Below the pieces are notes generated by a model. That model was not told where the DNA came from. It worked only from the letters and a program-made list of their open reading frames with translations, and did not search any database. The position numbers and the translations under genes are program-made. DNA of 64,000 bases, from positions 736 through 64,735 of the forward strand of contig SVDN01000006.1 in NCBI GenBank assembly GCA_015057825.1, given 5' to 3'. Numbering within the stretch: position 1 is the stretch's first letter; each line of letters starts with the position of its first letter. The stretch comes from Lachnospiraceae bacterium (GTDB taxonomy: Bacteria > Bacillota > Clostridia > Lachnospirales > Lachnospiraceae). This document shows, one piece after another, positions 45,035 through 54,374 of the stretch.

Positions 45035-45161
45035 AATATCTCGGTGGCGGAATATGTAGACGCTTTTGACAGAAGATATGATACAAGTCTTTGTGGTGAA
45101 GAAACTGTTGTTTTCGAGGGAAATCATATTATGTAAGGTGCAAATCCTTACCCGAGATATT
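45035..45161 (+). other. tRNA-Leu-like element with an enlarged central region
   Basis: The 5' part GTGGCGGAATATGTAGACGC (45045-45064 region) matches the tRNA(Leu) D-arm consensus at all but about two positions. The ends pair perfectly over 10 bp (45035-45044 with 45152-45161), of which the inner seven correspond to an acceptor stem. A T-arm-like hairpin (GTAAGG, loop TGCAAAT, CCTTAC) precedes the 3' strand. Between D- and T-arms lie about 69 nt, where a leucine tRNA has about 32. They include a 7-bp helix ATATGAT/ATCATAT closing a large loop. No clear anticodon arm is present. It may be a broken tRNA, a tRNA-like domain, or sequence that belongs to the adjoining group II intron. Confidence 0.45.
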
Positions 45162-45437
45162 TATTAAAAAGCGGTGTAACACTTGCACGAAACGACTTAA
45201 TATGTACATAAAAAACGATGCGAGGCAAAGCAAGCGATACCGCCGCTTAACATGGATGGGTACAAAAGGCTATAAGTACAAAGAGACTAACCTCATTTGG
45301 ATTAGTCTCAATGTTAGATTACTACACCAAAAGGTGTGTTACTTGTTAAGTTGATTGAACCGCCGTGTACCGAACGGTACGCACGGTGGTGTGAGAGGTC
45401 GGAATTTCTCACTTATAAGAAATTCCTCCTACTCGAT
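45162..45437 (+). mobile_element. Group II intron, 3' part without reverse transcriptase
   Basis: Domain V is a clear hairpin at 45359-45390 (ACCGCCGTG...GCACGGTGGT). It is followed by GTGAGAGGTC and domain VI, stem GGAATTTCT/AGAAATTCC, ending CTCCTACTCGAT at 45437. This is the characteristic 3' end of one common bacterial group II intron type. Upstream structured sequence (AAGCGG at about 45169 pairing with CCGCTT, then GATGGGTACAAAAGGC) probably belongs to domains I-IV. No reverse transcriptase/maturase frame exists in the window, and no GUGYG 5' end was found. It is an ORF-less or 5'-truncated copy. It ends 11 bp from the stop codon of the convergent methyltransferase-like gene. Confidence 0.8.
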
Positions 45438-45448
45438 TGCTTGGATTC

Positions 45449-46483
45449 TTAAAATGCCAAATCTTTGCAAGCTTTTACAAGCATTTTTACATTTTCCAAA
45501 GGAGTGTCCGCAGTCATATCGCATCCTGTTGCAAGAATATGACCGCGACCGTTTGCTGTCTTTATTCTTTCACATGCTTCTTTGTATATTTCATCGGCAC
45601 TGCCTGTAAGTAATACACCGGCAGGGTTTATATTTCCCATTATAACAAGCTTGTTGTCGGCATCGGTAAGTGCATTGTCCAGATCTACCAGGTAGTCTCC
45701 GGAAAAAGCATTGATTCCTACATCGCGCAGAGGTTTTACGCGGGCAAGAGAAGCGCCGCAAACATGAGTAAAGAAGTATTTGTATTCAGGAAGAGAATCT
45801 TTTAATTTTTTAAGGGACGGTACAGCCCATTCTTCAAACATTTCCCCACTTATCATACTTCCGCTGGCTACAGGTTCAGCCGGAAGGGCAATGTCGCAAC
45901 CGTTTTCGTGGAGTAGTTTAAACATTTGAGAGCTTACTTCGGTTGTAAAATCAAGCAGTTGTTCCACAAGCTCAGGTTCGTCCATAATTAACATGATAAA
46001 GTCTTGAACACCCACCATAACAGCCGCCATAGTAAAAGGTCCGGCAATATCGCCGAGCAAATATTTACGGTCGCCAACAAGTTTTTTGACATTTCTTGAC
46101 TGCTTTAACATGTTTTGAACAAATTCGTTGGCTTCCAGTTTTTGTCTGATTGTGGATTTATCAAGAAGAGGAATTTCTTCTTCGGGATCTTTAAAGGCAA
46201 CGCCCGTATCTACCGGATTTCCGATGTTGTCAAGATTAATGGAACAGCCAAATGCATTTAAGCACGCGGTAAATACGCCGGAAACAGCACTTACAATATC
46301 TGTTTCAAATTCGTCCGTCCATTTAACGATAAGACTTGCGCCGCCATCTTCCATACCATACATGTTTCGATATGAAATGTTTTCGGTTTTTGCAATCCAT
46401 GCACCACCGTCTACAAGACAAAAAGGCGTGCGATCCGGATTACCATGTGTTAATACAGCGTCTACTCTTTCTTTTGAATTCAT
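45449..46483 (-). CDS. UroD/MtaA-family methyltransferase-like protein
   Basis: 344 residues from the ATG at 46483 (GAGGAGGTT upstream; a longer start at 46510 lacks one). It has the uroporphyrinogen-decarboxylase fold pattern: NSKERVDAVLTHGNPDRTPF, LGDIAGPFTMAAVMVGVQDF, PVASGSMISGEMFEEW, and VIMGNINPAGVL. The segment FFTHVCGAS holds the His-x-Cys zinc motif of MtaA/CmuA-type corrinoid methyltransferases rather than true HemE. The likely role is methyl transfer between a corrinoid protein and a thiol or folate in one-carbon or demethylation metabolism. No corrinoid protein gene is nearby. An inverted repeat lies in its promoter region. Confidence 0.8.
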   Translation of the reverse strand: MNSKERVDAVLTHGNPDRTPFCLVDGGAWIAKTENISYRNMYGMEDGGASLIVKWTDEFETDIVSAVSGVFTACLNAFGCSINLDNIGNPVDTGVAFKDPEEEIPLLDKSTIRQKLEANEFVQNMLKQSRNVKKLVGDRKYLLGDIAGPFTMAAVMVGVQDFIMLIMDEPELVEQLLDFTTEVSSQMFKLLHENGCDIALPAEPVASGSMISGEMFEEWAVPSLKKLKDSLPEYKYFFTHVCGASLARVKPLRDVGINAFSGDYLVDLDNALTDADNKLVIMGNINPAGVLLTGSADEIYKEACERIKTANGRGHILATGCDMTADTPLENVKMLVKACKDLAF

Positions 46484-46513
46484 AACAATTAACCTCCTCA
46501 ATATACGCAATCA

Positions 46514-46552
46514 CCGTAATATTCAAATAATGATATAATTCGAATATTACGG
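46514..46552. promoter_or_regulatory. 11-bp inverted repeat upstream of the UroD-like gene
   Basis: CCGTAATATTC (46514-46524) and GAATATTACGG (46542-46552) are perfect inverted arms separated by 17 bp that include an AT-rich -10-like stretch. The element lies 31 bp before the minus-strand start, a typical place for an operator. The regulator is unknown. Confidence 0.55.
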
Positions 46553-46761
46553 GATTCATATAAAATTATTCTTTACTAAAGTATAGTAGGTTAGTAGGTA
46601 AGTGTCCATCAACTTTTTATGAGCTTATTATAAGCCACTTGTTTAAAATGTTGCACAAACTTGAATAATGTGTATTTATGCATTATAATGTTTAAATGCA
46701 TTTGCAATTATTAACATGTTGCAAACGCGGTAGTTTAATATGGTAAAATTTGAGGTGAAGC

Positions 46762-47976
46762 ATGGGACTTAGAATCATAGGAGAAGCAGACAGATGTCTG
46801 CAATGTAAAAAACCGATGTGTATGCAGGGCTGTCCTGTAAACACACCTATTCCGGAAATTATAAAGGATTTTAAAGAAAATAAATTGATGGAAGCAGGGA
46901 AGAAACTGTTCATGAATAATCCAATGTCTGTAATATGCGCAGTTGTTTGCGACCATATGGCTCAGTGTGCCGGACATTGTGTACTTGGAAAAAAAGGTAG
47001 CCCTATAGCTTTTTACGAGATTGAAAAGTTTATATCGGATGCATATCTTGATAGGATGAAAATAGAAAAGCCTGAAAACAAGGGTATAAAGGCTGCCGTT
47101 GTGGGCGGTGGTCCTGCCGGAATGACAGTTGCCATTATCCTGGCGCAAAACGGATATGAAGTAACCATTTTTGACGATAATGACCATATAGGAGGAATGC
47201 TGAGATTCGGAATCCCGGAGTTTCGTCTGCCAAAAACGATTATTGAACGTTACCAAAAGAAGATGCAAAAAATGGGCATAAAAATCCGGCCGAATACTGC
47301 CCTCGGTGAAGCACTTACGGTAGATAATCTGTTTAGAGACGGGTATAAGTCTGTATTTATCGGTACAGGTCTTTGGCGCCCGAAAAATCTTGGAATTGAG
47401 GGCGAAAGCTTTGCAAATGTACATTTTGGTATATCATATCTTGCCAACCCTTCAGCCTACGATTTGGGCGAAGAAGTTGCCATAGTAGGTATGGGTAATG
47501 TAGCAATGGATGTGGCAAGAACCGCACTCAGAAACGGCGCCGCAAAAGTTACATTATACGCAAGAAGCAAGCGTATTGCAGCCAGTGAACACGAGATGGC
47601 GTATGCAAAACTTGACGGAGCGGAATTTGTGTTTGGACATGCAATTAAAAAAATAACAAAAGACGGTCCGGTATTCGATATTGCAATATTTGATGAAAAT
47701 GATAAGGTGGTCGCATTTGAGGATGAACCGGTACAGATAAAGGCCGATTCAACCATTTTGGCTGTCAGTCAGGCACCTAAAAATAAGATTTTACTGACAA
47801 CCAAGGATTTTGAATGTAACGAAAGAGGCTTGGTTATCGTTGATGAAAACTGTGCAACCACACGCTTGGGGGTATTCGCCGCCGGAGATGTGGTACATGG
47901 ATCCAGCACCGTGGTTGCTGCCGTTAGCGAAGCTAAAAAGGCGGCAAAGGCTATGATGGACTATATGGAAAAATAA
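46762..47976 (+). CDS. GltD-like NAD(P)-dependent FAD oxidoreductase
   Basis: 404 residues, shorter than the ~460-500 of GltD but with its order of domains. An N-terminal iron-sulfur module has CLQCKKPMCMQGCPVNTPIP (about residues 12-31) and a second Cys cluster (CAVVC, CAGHCVLG). The FAD-binding VVGGGPAGMTVA (about 114) and IGGMLRFGIPEFRLPK follow, then the NAD(P) site IVGMGNVAMDVARTALR. The C-terminal FAD block is GVFAAGDVVHGSSTVV. Close relatives include NfnB-type transhydrogenase subunits and PreT; without a partner subunit gene nearby, electron transfer between NAD(P)H and an unknown acceptor is all that can be said. Confidence 0.85.
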   Translation: MGLRIIGEADRCLQCKKPMCMQGCPVNTPIPEIIKDFKENKLMEAGKKLFMNNPMSVICAVVCDHMAQCAGHCVLGKKGSPIAFYEIEKFISDAYLDRMKIEKPENKGIKAAVVGGGPAGMTVAIILAQNGYEVTIFDDNDHIGGMLRFGIPEFRLPKTIIERYQKKMQKMGIKIRPNTALGEALTVDNLFRDGYKSVFIGTGLWRPKNLGIEGESFANVHFGISYLANPSAYDLGEEVAIVGMGNVAMDVARTALRNGAAKVTLYARSKRIAASEHEMAYAKLDGAEFVFGHAIKKITKDGPVFDIAIFDENDKVVAFEDEPVQIKADSTILAVSQAPKNKILLTTKDFECNERGLVIVDENCATTRLGVFAAGDVVHGSSTVVAAVSEAKKAAKAMMDYMEK

Positions 47977-47978
47977 CA

Positions 47979-48001
47979 AAAAGGCATTATTCTGCCCTTT
48001 T
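47979..48001 (+). terminator. Terminator after the GltD-like gene
   Basis: AAAAGGC and GCCCTTTT pair with one bulge around an 8-nt loop, followed by TGTATTTT. Confidence 0.6.
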
Positions 48002-48134
48002 GTATTTTAAAGAATGACGTTAAGCTTGCTTCGGCAGCTCTTGCATGTGAATATGCTTAAAAAGAATTAATAAATAAAGTAATGATAATAAATGAAAAGC
48101 TGAATATCTAAAGCAAAAATATTTGAAATAATTA

Positions 48135-48163
48135 TTGACACGGAAAAAATAGTATGGTAACAT
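48135..48163 (+). promoter_or_regulatory. Promoter of the trp operon
   Basis: Consensus -35 TTGACA (48135-48140), 17-bp spacer, -10 TAACAT (48158-48163). It lies about 20 bp before the structured leader. Confidence 0.65.
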
Positions 48164-48184
48164 TCTATAAAATTTAATAATTTA

Positions 48185-48457
48185 AACCGATGAAGCGGAG
48201 ATAACGGCAATGATGCCTTTACAGAGAGTTCGGGTGGCTGAGAACCGAATGAGAAACAAGTTGTCAAATGGACCGCCGAGGGTGCAGTCAAATGTATTAT
48301 TTACAGAGTATTCTGCAACGTAAGACTCGCGTCAGAAGTCATGGATATGATGGTATCCAATAAGCGCATAGTTACTATGAATTCAAGGTGGCACCGCGGA
48401 TAAAGATAATATTCGTCCTTGACAGAAGTAAAATTCTGTCAAGGACTTTTTTGTTTT
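48185..48457 (+). promoter_or_regulatory. T-box leader with Trp specifier controlling trpEGDCFBA
   Basis: The T-box sequence AAGGTGGCACCGCGG (48385-48399) marks the antiterminator. It is followed by a strong terminator hairpin (GTCCTTGACAGAA/TTCTGTCAAGGAC, about 48415-48447) with a T-run. Stem I spans roughly 48185-48280. On its 3' side the triplet TGG (48269-48271), followed by A, sits where the specifier codon is expected. Uncharged tRNA(Trp) would pair with TGG and the TGGC of the T-box and prevent termination, so trp genes are read when tryptophan is scarce. This agrees with the genes behind it. Confidence 0.92.
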
Positions 48458-48507
48458 AGCAATGAGAAACAAAGTACAATACATGCATTTAGAAAAGGAG
48501 AGCAGGT

Positions 48508-49965
48508 ATGAAGATAGTTCCATCAATCGAAGAAATCAAAAAAACAGCATCATTGGGCGAATATAAAGTCGTTCCCGTAAGTACGGAAATTTTATCGGAT
48601 TTTATTACCCCTATCGAGCTTATGAGAAAGCTTAAAAATGTTTCAAGCCACTGCTATATGCTTGAATCGGCCGTGGCGGATGACAAATGGGGACGTTATA
48701 CATTCATGGGCTTTGATCCCAAGATGGAAATTACCTGCATAGACGGGGAAATGAAAGCCGGCAATGTGAAGCTTAAAACAGACAATCCATCGGAAGTTTT
48801 AAGAGGAATATTAGCTGATTACAAAAGCCCCAAAATAAAAGGTCTTCCTTCTTTTACCGGCGGCTTGGTGGGTTACTTCTCCTACGACTATTTGGGCTAC
48901 TCCGAAGCCAGACTAAGATGCAAAGTAGAAGATACTGAAAAGTTTAAAGATGTGGATTTGATGCTTTTTGATAAGGTTATTGCCTTTGATAACTTAAAGC
49001 AAAAGATAGTTTTAATCGTAAATATGAGTCTTGAAGATATAGAGGTTAATTACAACAATGCAAAATTCGAGCTTGAAAAGCTTGTGGATTTAATAAAAAA
49101 CGGCGAAAAGCTTGAAGAAAAGCCGGGTAAACTTCTTGAAGAACCAAAGCCTTTGTTTGATAAGGCTCGCTATTGCGATATGGTTAACAAGGCTAAGAAT
49201 TATATCAAAGAGGGAGATATCTTCCAGATAGTTTTATCAAACCGCTTAAGTGCAAACTTTGAAGGAAGCTTACTTGATACTTACAGAGCACTTCGCGCCA
49301 CAAACCCTTCTCCTTACATGTTTTATTTTGCGGGAACGGATGTGGAAGTGGCAGGAGCATCACCGGAAACACTTGTTAAGCTTGAAAACGGTGAACTTCA
49401 CACATTTCCTCTTGCAGGCACAAGACCGAGAGGCAAGACGGAAGAAGAGGATAAGCAATTGGAGGCAGAACTTCTTGCGGATGAAAAAGAACTGGCCGAG
49501 CATAATATGTTGGTGGATCTCGGACGAAACGATCTTGGAAAAATCAGCAAATTCGGAAGTGTGGAAGTGGAAAAACTTCATTCTATCGAGCACTTTTCAC
49601 ATGTAATGCATATAGGTTCCACGGTAAGGGGCGAGATTGATGAAAGATACGATGCCTTAGATGCCATTGAGGCGGTACTTCCTGCGGGAACCTTGTCGGG
49701 AGCTCCGAAAATCAGAGCTTGCGAGCTTATAGGAGAATTGGAAAACAACAAAAGAGGAATCTACGGCGGCGCCATTGGTTATGTTGATTTTACGGGAAAT
49801 ATGGACACCTGCATAGCTATAAGAATCGCTTACAAGAAAAACGGCAAAGTCTTTGTAAGAAGCGGTGCGGGGATTGTTGCGGATTCTGTGCCGGAAAAAG
49901 AATACGAAGAGTGCATAAACAAGGCAAAGGCCGTTGTTAACGCCCTTCAGGCAAAGGAGGATTAA
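48508..49965 (+). CDS. trpE: Anthranilate synthase component I
   Basis: 485 residues. The N-terminal tryptophan-binding region contains [17 protein letters not shown]; the LLES motif of feedback-sensitive enzymes appears as MLES with the Ser kept, so inhibition by Trp is probable. The chorismate-binding half has [36 protein letters not shown] and [18 protein letters not shown], all catalytic motifs. With TrpG it turns chorismate plus glutamine into anthranilate. First gene after the T-box; GGAGAGC ribosome site; 2 bp before trpG. Confidence 0.96.
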   Translation: MKIVPSIEEIKKTASLGEYKVVPVSTEILSDFITPIELMRKLKNVSSHCYMLESAVADDKWGRYTFMGFDPKMEITCIDGEMKAGNVKLKTDNPSEVLRGILADYKSPKIKGLPSFTGGLVGYFSYDYLGYSEARLRCKVEDTEKFKDVDLMLFDKVIAFDNLKQKIVLIVNMSLEDIEVNYNNAKFELEKLVDLIKNGEKLEEKPGKLLEEPKPLFDKARYCDMVNKAKNYIKEGDIFQIVLSNRLSANFEGSLLDTYRALRATNPSPYMFYFAGTDVEVAGASPETLVKLENGELHTFPLAGTRPRGKTEEEDKQLEAELLADEKELAEHNMLVDLGRNDLGKISKFGSVEVEKLHSIEHFSHVMHIGSTVRGEIDERYDALDAIEAVLPAGTLSGAPKIRACELIGELENNKRGIYGGAIGYVDFTGNMDTCIAIRIAYKKNGKVFVRSGAGIVADSVPEKEYEECINKAKAVVNALQAKED

Positions 49966-49967
49966 AT

Positions 49968-50531
49968 ATGCTTTTACTTATAGATAATTACGACAGCTTT
50001 TCATACAACCTCTATCAATATATTGGGGAAATAACGCCGGATATTAAGGTTATAAGAAACGATGAAATGACGGTTGATGAAATTGAAGCATTAAATCCCG
50101 AAAGAATAATTATATCTCCCGGACCCGGACGCCCGGAAAATGCGGGGATTATCATAGAACTTGTTAAAAAGCTGGCCGGCAAGATACCGATTCTTGGTGT
50201 ATGCCTTGGGCATCAGGCGATATGTGCGGCTTACGGCGCAAAGATAACATATGCAAAAGAACTTATGCACGGCAAACAATCGGAAGTTGAATTTGCGCCG
50301 GATTGCAAGCTGTTTAAGGATTGTCCTAAGGCTGCAAAAGTAGCCAGATACCATTCTCTTGCGGCGGATGCAGGCACGATGCCTGCAGAACTTGAAGTTG
50401 TGGCCACTACAAGAGACGGCGAAATTATGGCGGTTAAGCATAAAGATTATGAGGTTTACGGAGTGCAGTTTCATCCGGAATCCATAATGACGGCGGACGG
50501 CAAGCAGATGCTTAAGAATTTTATCTTGTAA
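49968..50531 (+). CDS. trpG: Anthranilate synthase glutamine amidotransferase
   Basis: 187 residues, a stand-alone class I glutamine amidotransferase: LLIDNYDSFSYNLYQY, SPGPGRPENAG, the nucleophile loop GVCLGHQAI (Cys about 79) and the His-Glu pair in VQFHPESIMT. It supplies ammonia from glutamine to TrpE. It is not fused to TrpD, unlike in enteric bacteria. A 96-bp gap to trpD contains no gene. Confidence 0.95.
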   Translation: MLLLIDNYDSFSYNLYQYIGEITPDIKVIRNDEMTVDEIEALNPERIIISPGPGRPENAGIIIELVKKLAGKIPILGVCLGHQAICAAYGAKITYAKELMHGKQSEVEFAPDCKLFKDCPKAAKVARYHSLAADAGTMPAELEVVATTRDGEIMAVKHKDYEVYGVQFHPESIMTADGKQMLKNFIL

Positions 50532-50627
50532 TTTATCCAAAACAAACAAAAACTTTTCAATTATTTTACGGCTGTAACATGCGGGGAAGAGCAGCTTGCG
50601 GCGGAAAGGAAAAGTCAGGTAATTAAA

Positions 50628-51644
50628 ATGATTAAAGAAGCAATTGAAAAAATAGTCAGAAAAGAAGATTTAACTTACGACGAAGCTTACGCCGTTATGA
50701 ACGAGATAATGAGCGGTGAAACTTCCGCTACACAAAATGCGGCATTTCTTGCGGCGCTTTCAACCAAAAGCGCAAAAGCGGAAACAACGGACGAAATAAC
50801 AGGCTGTGCCGCAGCTATGCGAGATCACTCAACAAAAGTGGATACGAGTCTTGAGGTTACGGAAATAGTGGGAACAGGCGGAGATAATGCCAACAGCTTT
50901 AATATTTCCACAACGGCGGCAATTGTGTGTGCGGCAGCAGGTCTAAAGATTGCAAAACACGGAAACCGCGCCGCATCCTCAAAATGCGGAACCGCCGACT
51001 GCTTGGAGGCCTTGGGTGTGAATATCGATCAAAGCCCGGAAAAATGCATAGAGCTTTTGGAAAAGGTGGGCATCTGCTTCTTCTTTGCTCAAAAATACCA
51101 TACATCCATGAAATACGTGGGCCCTATCAGAAAAGAGCTGGGATTCAGAACGGTTTTTAATATTCTCGGACCTCTTACCAATCCCGCAAGTCCGACTTAT
51201 CAGCTCCTTGGGGTTTACGATGAATACTTGGTCGAACCTCTTGCTCAGGTACTTATGAATCTTGGAGTTAAGCGCGGAATGGTAGTTTACGGACAGGAAA
51301 AGCTTGATGAGATTTCCATGAGTGCGCCGACCAAGGTATGCGAATTTAAAGACGGTTGGTATAAAACTTACATTATCAAGCCGGAGGATTTCGGCTTTGA
51401 GCGTTGCGGCAAGGAAGATTTAAAGGGCGGTAGTCCCACAGAAAATGCCGAGATTACAAGAAAAATATTAAAAGGCGAAAAAGGCCACAAGATGAACGCG
51501 GTGCTTTTAAATGCGGGAGCTGCCATTTATATAAACGAAAAGGCCGATAGCCTTAAAGCCGGAGTAGAGCTTGCAAAAAAAGTGATTGAAAGCGGAAAAG
51601 CCTACGAGACATTGGAAAAACTGATTGAAGTAAGTAACAATTAA
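50628..51644 (+). CDS. trpD: Anthranilate phosphoribosyltransferase
   Basis: 338 residues. The PRPP-binding [14 protein letters not shown] and [20 protein letters not shown] are intact, with [19 protein letters not shown] in the middle. Transfers phosphoribose from PRPP to anthranilate. The gap of 13 bp to trpC fits one operon. Confidence 0.95.
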   Translation: MIKEAIEKIVRKEDLTYDEAYAVMNEIMSGETSATQNAAFLAALSTKSAKAETTDEITGCAAAMRDHSTKVDTSLEVTEIVGTGGDNANSFNISTTAAIVCAAAGLKIAKHGNRAASSKCGTADCLEALGVNIDQSPEKCIELLEKVGICFFFAQKYHTSMKYVGPIRKELGFRTVFNILGPLTNPASPTYQLLGVYDEYLVEPLAQVLMNLGVKRGMVVYGQEKLDEISMSAPTKVCEFKDGWYKTYIIKPEDFGFERCGKEDLKGGSPTENAEITRKILKGEKGHKMNAVLLNAGAAIYINEKADSLKAGVELAKKVIESGKAYETLEKLIEVSNN

Positions 51645-51657
51645 GAGGGAAACAATA

Positions 51658-52437
51658 ATGACAATATTGGACGAACTTGCGGGATACGCAAAACTAAGAT
51701 GCGAAGAATATAAAAGAAAAATAAGCTTAGCGGATATGAAAGCTCGAGCTTTGGATAGCGAAAAGGGAGACTTTGCCTTTGAAAAAGCTTTGGCAAAAAA
51801 TGGCACATCCTTTATATGCGAATGTAAAAAAGCTTCTCCTTCAAAGGGACTTATTGAGCCAAACTTCAAATACCTTGAAATTGCAAAAGCTTACGAGGCG
51901 GCAGGAGCGGATTGCATATCGGTCCTTACGGAACCGAAATGGTTTTTGGGAAGCGATGATTATTTAAAAGAAATAGCGGCTGAGGTTAAGACGCCTTGCA
52001 TCAGAAAAGACTTTACGGTAGATGAATATATGATTTATCAGGCAAAACTTCTTGGGGCAAAGGCAGTGCTTCTTATATGCGCTATCCTTTCAAAAGGACA
52101 AATTGAAGACTACTTGGGCATTTGCGAAGAACTTGGCCTTTCAGCCCTTGTGGAAGCTCACGATGAGTCTGAAGTGGAAATGGCTTTGGAGGCAGGTGCA
52201 AGAATAATCGGTGTAAACAATCGTAATTTAAAAGACTTTACGGTGGATACATCCAACAGCGCAAGTCTTCGAGGGATGATTCCAAAGGATAAAATATTCG
52301 TATCCGAAAGCGGAGTTAAGAACCGCGAGGATGTGAAAAAACTTGAAGAAATCGGAGTGGATGCTGTGCTTGTGGGGGAGAGCCTTATGAGAGCCGAAGA
52401 TAAGAAACGGATGCTTAAAACTTTGCGAGGCATTTAG
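51658..52437 (+). CDS. trpC: Indole-3-glycerol phosphate synthase
   Basis: 259 residues, (beta/alpha)8 barrel: FICECKKASPSKGLI (catalytic Lys), CISVLTEPKWFLGSDDYL, PCIRKDFTVDEYMIYQA, GVNNRNLKDFTVDTS and VSESGVKNREDV. Converts carboxyphenylaminodeoxyribulose phosphate to indole-3-glycerol phosphate. Separate from TrpF, as usual in Bacillota. Confidence 0.95.
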   Translation: MTILDELAGYAKLRCEEYKRKISLADMKARALDSEKGDFAFEKALAKNGTSFICECKKASPSKGLIEPNFKYLEIAKAYEAAGADCISVLTEPKWFLGSDDYLKEIAAEVKTPCIRKDFTVDEYMIYQAKLLGAKAVLLICAILSKGQIEDYLGICEELGLSALVEAHDESEVEMALEAGARIIGVNNRNLKDFTVDTSNSASLRGMIPKDKIFVSESGVKNREDVKKLEEIGVDAVLVGESLMRAEDKKRMLKTLRGI

Positions 52438-52506
52438 ATTTAAAGTTGCTAATTTAAACTTTTGTTACAGAAATTATTGAAATTAGAAACAATCAAGGAA
52501 AAGATA

Positions 52507-53115
52507 ATGATTAAAATCAAATTTTGCGGTCTTAAAAGAATAGATGATATAGAAGCGGCAAATGAAATAAAGCCGGATTATATAGGCTTTGTTTTTGCAA
52601 AAAAAAGCAAAAGATACGTTGATTTTGAGACTGCGGCTAAACTAAAAGAGGCCTTGAATCCAAACATTAAGGCGGTGGGAGTTTTTGTGGACGAGGAGCC
52701 AAAAACCGTTGCAAAGCTCTACACAGAAGGCATTATCCGGATAGCACAACTTCACGGAAGTGAAGACGAAGCTTATATAAAGAAGCTTAGATCTTTGGCG
52801 GATTTAAAACTAATAAAAGCCTTTGGGGTATCTGCAAAAGAAGATATTTTAAGGGCAGAAGAGTCAAGTGCAGATTTAATATTGCTTGACGGGAAAAGCC
52901 CGGGCTCCGGAAAGAGCTTTGATTGGGGTCTTTTGGAAGATGTGAAAAGACCTTACATTTTGGCAGGAGGCTTAAACAGAAAAACTGTGGAAGAGGCTCT
53001 TGAAAAACTAAATCCTTACGGCGTGGATGTAAGCAGCGGAATTGAGACGGAAGGCTTTAAAGATGCAATTAAGATGAAAGAATTTGCCGATTATATTCGG
53101 GGAGTCAAACATTAA
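52507..53115 (+). CDS. trpF: Phosphoribosylanthranilate isomerase
   Basis: 202 residues from ATG 52507. The longer frame from 52462 adds non-family residues; AAGGAAAAG precedes the chosen start. Motifs KIKFCGLKRIDDIEAA (catalytic Cys), DYIGFVFAKKSKRYV, AQLHGSEDEAYI, LLDGKSPGSGKSFDW and VDVSSGIETEGFKD are all present. It catalyses the Amadori rearrangement before TrpC. Confidence 0.95.
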   Translation: MIKIKFCGLKRIDDIEAANEIKPDYIGFVFAKKSKRYVDFETAAKLKEALNPNIKAVGVFVDEEPKTVAKLYTEGIIRIAQLHGSEDEAYIKKLRSLADLKLIKAFGVSAKEDILRAEESSADLILLDGKSPGSGKSFDWGLLEDVKRPYILAGGLNRKTVEEALEKLNPYGVDVSSGIETEGFKDAIKMKEFADYIRGVKH

Positions 53116-53183
53116 TAAAAAAGAAATAAAGACAGAAATAGTCAACATAATGCAGGCAAGCAATAAAGAAAAGAGGAAAGAAA

Positions 53184-54374
53184 ATGGCAGAGAAAAAAGG
53201 ACGTTTTGGAGTCCATGGCGGACAATACATACCGGAAACACTTATGAATGCGGTTATAGAGCTGGAAGAAGCCTATAATCACTACAAGGACGATCCGGAT
53301 TTTAACAAAGAACTTAAGGAACTTTTGGATGAATATGCAGGCAGACCTTCAAGGCTTTATTATGCGGAAAAAATGACAAAGGATCTGGGTGGAGCCAAAA
53401 TATATCTTAAGAGAGAGGATTTAAACCATACCGGATCTCATAAAATAAACAATGTGTTGGGACAGGCTTTGCTTGCTAAAAAGATGGGCAAAACAAGATT
53501 GATAGCCGAAACCGGAGCGGGCCAGCACGGTGTGGCAACCGCAACTGCAGCAGCTTTAATGGGCATGGAATGCGTTGTGTTTATGGGAGAAGAAGACACA
53601 AAACGTCAGGCGCTTAATGTATACAGAATGAGACTTCTCGGCGCAGAGGTTATTCCGGTAAAAAGCGGTACGGCAACGCTTAAAGATGCGGTTTCCGAAG
53701 CAATGAGGGAGTGGACCTCAAGGATAAGCGATACTCATTATTGCTTGGGCTCGGTTATGGGACCTCATCCTTTCCCGACAATCGTGCGCGATTTCCAGGC
53801 GGTTATATCAAAAGAAATCAAAGAACAGATGCTTGAAAAAGAAGGCAGACTTCCCGATGCGGTTATAGCCTGCGTAGGTGGCGGTTCAAATGCCATCGGA
53901 ACATTTTATAATTTCATAGAAGATACAAGCGTTGAACTTATCGGCTGCGAGGCAGCGGGAAGAGGTATCGATACTTTTGAAACCGCGGCAACCATCAATA
54001 CAGGCCGCCTTGGTATATTCCATGGTATGAAATCATATTTCTGCCAGGATAAATACGGCCAGATTGCCCCGGTTTACTCAATTTCCGCGGGACTTGATTA
54101 TCCGGGTATCGGACCGGAACATGCAAATCTTCACGACAGCGGTCGTGCAAAATATGTGCCTGTAACGGATGATGAGGCGGTTGAAGCCTTTGAATATCTT
54201 TCAAAAACAGAAGGCATCATTCCTGCCATCGAATCGGCACATGCCGTGGCCTATGCAAGAAAAATAGCGCCGCAAATGGATAAAGACAAAATAATAGTTA
54301 TAACCATTTCAGGAAGAGGCGATAAAGACTGTGCGGCAATTGCCAGATACAGAGGGGAGGATATTTATGAATAA
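53184..54374 (+). CDS. trpB: Tryptophan synthase beta chain
   Basis: 396 residues. [18 protein letters not shown] holds the PLP Lys, then [13 protein letters not shown] and the phosphate-binding [24 protein letters not shown] opens the protein. It makes tryptophan from indole and serine. It overlaps trpA by 8 bp. Confidence 0.96.
   Translation: MAEKKGRFGVHGGQYIPETLMNAVIELEEAYNHYKDDPDFNKELKELLDEYAGRPSRLYYAEKMTKDLGGAKIYLKREDLNHTGSHKINNVLGQALLAKKMGKTRLIAETGAGQHGVATATAAALMGMECVVFMGEEDTKRQALNVYRMRLLGAEVIPVKSGTATLKDAVSEAMREWTSRISDTHYCLGSVMGPHPFPTIVRDFQAVISKEIKEQMLEKEGRLPDAVIACVGGGSNAIGTFYNFIEDTSVELIGCEAAGRGIDTFETAATINTGRLGIFHGMKSYFCQDKYGQIAPVYSISAGLDYPGIGPEHANLHDSGRAKYVPVTDDEAVEAFEYLSKTEGIIPAIESAHAVAYARKIAPQMDKDKIIVITISGRGDKDCAAIARYRGEDIYE

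Noticed and set aside
45449..46483. True uroporphyrinogen decarboxylase (hemE)
   Set aside because: The His-x-Cys-Gly motif and absence of neighbouring heme genes fit the MtaA/CmuA-type methyltransferase branch better.
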